A stretch of DNA of 64,000 nucleotides from Pseudonocardia sp. EC080619-01 (GTDB lineage: Bacteria > Actinomycetota > Actinomycetes > Mycobacteriales > Pseudonocardiaceae). The notes under the pieces were generated by a model that saw only the letters and a list, made by a program, of their open reading frames with translations, ran no database searches and was not told the DNA's origin. Shown here in pieces: positions 60,463-64,000 of this stretch. Both the position numbers and the translations under genes were made by a program. Position 1 is the first letter of the stretch. Each line of letters starts with the position of its first letter. The stretch spans positions 1-64,000 of the forward strand of contig NZ_CP012184.1 of the NCBI RefSeq assembly GCF_001420995.1. The letters are read 5' to 3'.

Positions 60463-63160
60463 GGCGCCCCGCCAGCTCCGCCCGGGACCGCACGCCGACC
60501 TTGGCGTAGATGCGGGTCAGGTGGTACTGGACGGTCTTGACCGACACCTGCAGCTCGGCCGCCGCCTCCCGGTTCGTGCGTCCCCCGGTGACGAGGTCGG
60601 CGACCGCCCGCTCCTGCGGCGTCAGGTCGGCGGGCCCCCGCTCGGCGCGGGCGCCCGCGTGCACCCCGCCCGCCTTGAGCTCCCGGTCGCAGCGCCGCAC
60701 GTAGACCGTCGCGCCGAGGCCCGCCCACATCTCCCGGGACGCCGACAGCATCGCGTCGGCGTCCCGGCGCTTGCCGGCCCGCCGCAGCGTCTGGCCGTAG
60801 GCGAACCGGACGCGGGCGCGGTCGTAGCGGTGCGGCAACCGGTCCGCCACGCGCAACGCCTCCTCGAACGCCGGCCACGCGGCGTCGTGCTCGCCGCGGG
60901 CGCCGAGCAGGCGGCCCCGCGCGTACCCGAGCCGGGCGAGCGTCGAACGGTGGCCCCGGACCGCGGCGCGGCGCTCGTGCGGCGACAGGAACTCCTCGGC
61001 CGCGTCGAGGTCGCCGGTGACGACCAGGGCGTTCGCGTACATGTCGGTCCACGGCCACCAGCCCGGCTCGTCGGTGCTGCCGGTGCCGGCGGACCGGTGC
61101 AGCGGCTCCAGCGCCCGCAGCACGGCGGCGTAGTCGGCGCGGACCTCGGCCAGCTGGGCGCGTGCCAGCAGGGCCGGGACCCGGGCGACCTCGTACTCCG
61201 AGCTGCCCGCCTCCGCGGCCAGTGCGGCCCGCTCCGCACGCTCCGGCTCGTCGCGCAGCGCGTGCACCTGGGCGGCCGTCCACTCGATCAGCGGCGTGAC
61301 CAGGGCGATCCCGGTCCGTCCGGCGAGCTCGCGGCCCTGCCCGGCGGCCCGGAGCGCCCCGTCCCAGTCACCGGCGAGGAACCGGGTCCGGGCGAGCCAG
61401 GCCAGCGCCCACAGCGAGATCCGGGACGAGCCGCCGAGCACCGTCGTCGGGACGGCGCTCTCCAGGTCGGCCCGGGCCCGGCCCAGGTCGTCCTGCAGCA
61501 GGTGCAGCCAGCCCCGGCCCATCGTGACGCGCTGGGCCTGCGCGCCGTGCCGGACCCGGTCCGACACCGCCTCGTACGCGGCGCGGGCCTCGTCGGGGCG
61601 ACCCGCGGCGGACAGTCCGAGTCCGCGGATCGCCGCCGCCTCCACCGCGTGCGGGGTGTCGGGGCCGGCCAGCGCGATCGTGCGGTCCGCCCACGTCACC
61701 AGCTCCTCGCCCCGGCCACGGGCCAGCGCGTGCAGCACGTAGCGCTGCGCGACGAGCGCCGCGACGGCGCGGTCGGTCCCTCCGGTCCCGGCCTGCTCCC
61801 AGGCCCGTCCGAGCCCGGCCGACGCGGTGTCGGCCTGCCCGCGCAGCACCGCCAGGTAGCCGAGCACCGCGCCCCGCAGCGGCGTCTCCCGGGTGGCCTC
61901 CACGACCGGGACGAGTGCCTCCGCCGCCCGGCACTCCCCCGCCCCGACCAGCGCGTCCACCGCCCGGACCAGACGTTCCTCGCGCAGTCGGCGCTCGGTC
62001 GTCAGTCGCGACGCCTCGGTGAGCAGCGCAGCGACCGTGCTCCAGGCACCGGCCCCGGCCTCCTCGCCGGCCCGGGTGTCGAGCTCGGCCGCCAGGCCGT
62101 CGTCGCGGCCGGGGACGCTGCCGGCCAGCAGGGTCAGCCGCCGGGTCGGGTCGTCGACGAACTCGCCGGCCCGGCGGCGCAGCGCGGCGACGACGTCGGG
62201 CCCGAGCAGGTCGAGCACGGCGGCGCGCACCATCGGGTCGGCCGGCGCCGCCGCCGGGCCCCACCGGCTCCCCGCCCGGGCGACGAGCCCGGCCCGCGCG
62301 CTCTCCGCCAGCGCCGCGAGGACGGTGCCGGGGTCCCCGGTGACCGCCCCGATCTCGTCGGGCTCGGCGGGCCGGTCCAGGACGGCGACCACGTCGAGGA
62401 GCGCCCGCGCGGGCCCGGACAGCGCGGCCCGGCGCTGCGCCACGGACGTGGCGACCTCCGGTGGGGCGGGCAGCCGGGCGTGCGGGTCGGACCAGGCGTG
62501 CGGGGGCAGCTCCGCCAGCAGGGCGAGCACGTGGCGGGGGCGGCCCCCGGTGTGCCGGGCCAGCCGGTCGGCTCCGGCGACGTCGAGCGGGACGCCGTGG
62601 GCGGTGGCGATCGCGCCGACCGCGGTCGCGTCCAGCGGGCGCAGCGCGATCTCGGTGGTGGCGACCCGCCGGAGGAGGTCGGCGACGCCGGGGCCCGCGT
62701 CGGCCGGGCGTGCGGCCAGCACGACCGTCACGTCGAGCCCGGGGTGGTGCCCGGTCAGGGTGGACAGCACCTGCAGCGACCACGGGTCGGCCTCGTGCGC
62801 GTCGTCGACGAGCAGCAGCGTCCGGGCCCCGGCACCGCACGCGCCGGCGACCGCCTCCGCCGCGGCGAACGCGTCCGTCCCCGGCACCGCGACGCCAGGC
62901 ACGAGCTGGGCGAGGACGCCGCCGGCCCGGCCCGCCTCCCAGGACGCGCCGCGGGCCCGGTGGACCGGTCCGTCGTGCCCGTCGGCGACGGCACGGACGA
63001 GCGCCGACGTGCCGGCGCCCGCCGGGCCCGTGACCAGCGCGGCGCACGGGCCGGTCCCGGTGAGCAGGCCGCGCAGCCGCGCGATCTCGTCCGCCCGCCC
63101 GGCGAGGCCGGCGGCGTCACCGGGGCCGGCGGGGTCCGCACCGGCGCCGGGGTCACCCAC
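60449..63160 (-). CDS. LAL-type LuxR regulator, probable BenR
   Basis: The 903-residue protein has an N-terminal AAA ATPase, a TPR-like helical middle (about 400-800) and a C-terminal LuxR HTH (LTPQERAVADLVTGGRTNREAAAELQVSVKTVQYHLTRIYAKVGVRSRAEL). It lies 45 bp downstream of benD on the same strand, the position held by the LuxR-type benzoate regulator BenR in corynebacteria and rhodococci. Walker B (TLLLVDDAHEAD) is intact, but Walker A reads GPAGAGTS at residues 45-52, with Thr replacing the usual Lys, so ATP turnover may be lost. The GTG at 63160 lies 7 nt after TACGGT; an in-frame GTG at 63181 overlaps the promoter. Confidence 0.83.
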   Translation of the reverse strand: MGDPGAGADPAGPGDAAGLAGRADEIARLRGLLTGTGPCAALVTGPAGAGTSALVRAVADGHDGPVHRARGASWEAGRAGGVLAQLVPGVAVPGTDAFAAAEAVAGACGAGARTLLLVDDAHEADPWSLQVLSTLTGHHPGLDVTVVLAARPADAGPGVADLLRRVATTEIALRPLDATAVGAIATAHGVPLDVAGADRLARHTGGRPRHVLALLAELPPHAWSDPHARLPAPPEVATSVAQRRAALSGPARALLDVVAVLDRPAEPDEIGAVTGDPGTVLAALAESARAGLVARAGSRWGPAAAPADPMVRAAVLDLLGPDVVAALRRRAGEFVDDPTRRLTLLAGSVPGRDDGLAAELDTRAGEEAGAGAWSTVAALLTEASRLTTERRLREERLVRAVDALVGAGECRAAEALVPVVEATRETPLRGAVLGYLAVLRGQADTASAGLGRAWEQAGTGGTDRAVAALVAQRYVLHALARGRGEELVTWADRTIALAGPDTPHAVEAAAIRGLGLSAAGRPDEARAAYEAVSDRVRHGAQAQRVTMGRGWLHLLQDDLGRARADLESAVPTTVLGGSSRISLWALAWLARTRFLAGDWDGALRAAGQGRELAGRTGIALVTPLIEWTAAQVHALRDEPERAERAALAAEAGSSEYEVARVPALLARAQLAEVRADYAAVLRALEPLHRSAGTGSTDEPGWWPWTDMYANALVVTGDLDAAEEFLSPHERRAAVRGHRSTLARLGYARGRLLGARGEHDAAWPAFEEALRVADRLPHRYDRARVRFAYGQTLRRAGKRRDADAMLSASREMWAGLGATVYVRRCDRELKAGGVHAGARAERGPADLTPQERAVADLVTGGRTNREAAAELQVSVKTVQYHLTRIYAKVGVRSRAELAGRLSGG

Positions 63161-63167
63161 GGCGCGC

Positions 63168-63173
63168 ACCGTA
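63168..63173 (-). promoter_or_regulatory. -10 box (TACGGT) of the LAL regulator
   Basis: On the minus strand TACGGT (63173-63168) is 7 nt before GTG 63160, suggesting an own promoter besides read-through from benD. Confidence 0.5.
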
Positions 63174-63205
63174 CCCGGCACCGCCCGGTGGGCGGGCCGC
63201 TGCGC

Positions 63206-64000
63206 TCACCCCTGGTCGCCCCCGGCGACCGGGAGCACCGTCCCGGTGATGTAGGACGCCTCCGGCGAGGCCAGGAACGTGATGGCCGCGGCCTGCTCGT
63301 CGAGCGTGCCGTACCGCTTGAGCAGCGACGACTCGGTGGTCTGCTCGACGATCGTGGCGTACCAGTCCTGCTCCTGCGCGGACTGCGGCGCCGGTCCCCG
63401 GGGGATCCGCCGGGGCGGCGCGTCCGTCCCGCCGGGTGCGGTGGCGAGGACCCGGACGCCGTGCGGGGCCAGCTCCGTCGCGAGCGCGGAGGTGATCGCG
63501 TTGACCCCGCCCTTGGCCGCCGCGTACGGCACCCGGTTGAGCCCGCGGGTGGCGACCGAGGAGACGTTGACGATCGTGCCCGCGCCCTGTTCCACCATCT
63601 GCGGCGCGACCGCGCGGCAGCACCACAGGGTGGGCATGAGCGAGCGGTCGATCTCCGCGCGGATCTGTTCCGGCGGGTAGTGGTGGTAGGGCTTGGCCCA
63701 GATCGTCCCGCCGACGGTGTGGACGGCGACGTCGATCCGGCCGTACCGGCGCAGCGCGGCGGCGACGACGGCGTCGGCACCCTCCCACTGCTCGAGGTCG
63801 GCGGTCACCGCCTCGGCGCCGAGCTCGCCGGCGACCGTCGTGACCTGCTCGGACCGGTCGGCGAGGACGAGCGCCCCGCCCTCGGCGCCGATCCGCCGGG
63901 CGACGGCCTCCCCGATACCCTGCGCCGCCCCGGTGACCAGCACGACGAGGCCGTCGAACCGGCCCGGCGCGACGAACCGCGGCCGGCGGGCCCGGGCGGC
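63206..64000 (-). CDS. benD: Benzoate cis-diol dehydrogenase, 5' end beyond the window
   Basis: BenD oxidises 1,6-dihydroxycyclohexa-2,4-diene-1-carboxylate to catechol with NAD+, after benzoate dioxygenase. Visible SDR and family motifs are VLVTGAAQGIGEAVARRIG, TIVNVSSVATRGLNRVPYAAAKGGVNAITSALATE (YxxxK), and the BenD/XylL-specific TAPGGTDAPPRRIPRG, SSLLKRYGTLDEQAAAITFLASPEASYITGTVLPVAGG. The frame stays open to the window edge with no start codon before the SDR motif, so the first few residues lie outside. benABC presumably lie upstream. Confidence 0.9.
   Translation of the reverse strand, partial: AARARRPRFVAPGRFDGLVVLVTGAAQGIGEAVARRIGAEGGALVLADRSEQVTTVAGELGAEAVTADLEQWEGADAVVAAALRRYGRIDVAVHTVGGTIWAKPYHHYPPEQIRAEIDRSLMPTLWCCRAVAPQMVEQGAGTIVNVSSVATRGLNRVPYAAAKGGVNAITSALATELAPHGVRVLATAPGGTDAPPRRIPRGPAPQSAQEQDWYATIVEQTTESSLLKRYGTLDEQAAAITFLASPEASYITGTVLPVAGGDQG

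Overview
The window is about 73% GC by eye, gene-dense and full of GTGA/ATGA start-stop overlaps. It has many promoters of the form TAnnnT followed 6-8 nt later by the start codon (leaderless mRNAs). This, with mycothiol-type DinB proteins, a LAL-type LuxR regulator and a VirS/MymA-like module, points to a high-GC actinomycete chromosome, most likely Pseudonocardia or a relative (inference; no 16S present). No tRNA, rRNA, CRISPR array or phage was found.

Layout. 1-5.4 kb: Entner-Doudoroff genes eda (cut by the window edge) and edd, a divergent ROK regulator, a GNAT acetyltransferase and galK. 5.5-10.8 kb: zwf, then cobM, cobL and a bluB-cobT fusion reading the other way. 10.9-19.3 kb: YchJ-like protein, family III CoA-transferase, DUF4188 gene with a palindromic operator, a repeat-rich scar with an O-methyltransferase remnant, a sugar-porter MFS protein, a BisC/TorA-type molybdoenzyme, DinB and LysR. 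19.2-28.6 kb: MFS+MarR pair, OhrR-like regulator, deaminase, DoxX, SRPBCC, a Vms1/baeRF-like protein, and an IclR-controlled CoA-transferase plus glutaryl-CoA dehydrogenase pair. 28.7-34.3 kb: small proteins and an aromatic-carotenoid type set (GGPP synthase, methyltransferase, CrtU-like, Rieske protein).

34.3-39.4 kb is the most unusual part. A minus-strand group encodes a 56-residue Trp/Gly/Asp-rich peptide, an ABC exporter and a VioD/salicylyl-CoA-hydroxylase-like flavin monooxygenase. It is split by an IS110-family element. The element's upstream non-coding region folds like a bridge RNA, and its guide segments match both the element ends and the actual insertion site. The peptide group is a candidate undescribed RiPP or peptide-export system.

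39.7-44.2 kb resembles the mycobacterial virS-mymA locus (AraC regulator divergent from flavin monooxygenase, SDR and alpha/beta hydrolase). 44.2-50.9 kb: SRPBCC, sorbosone-dehydrogenase lipoprotein, mtnA convergent with a class II aldolase (possible 5-deoxy-sugar salvage), an FAD dehydrogenase, a secreted protein and a four-CBS protein. 50.9-60.5 kb: bifunctional putA, an intergenic region rich in palindromes and tandem repeats, a DinB-like protein, DUF4190, SGNH hydrolase, PIG-L deacetylase, and two MEDS proteins carrying an ATPase and a STAS domain (a likely partner-switching pair). 60.4-64 kb: a LAL regulator directly downstream of benD, as in actinobacterial benzoate clusters; benD runs off the window.
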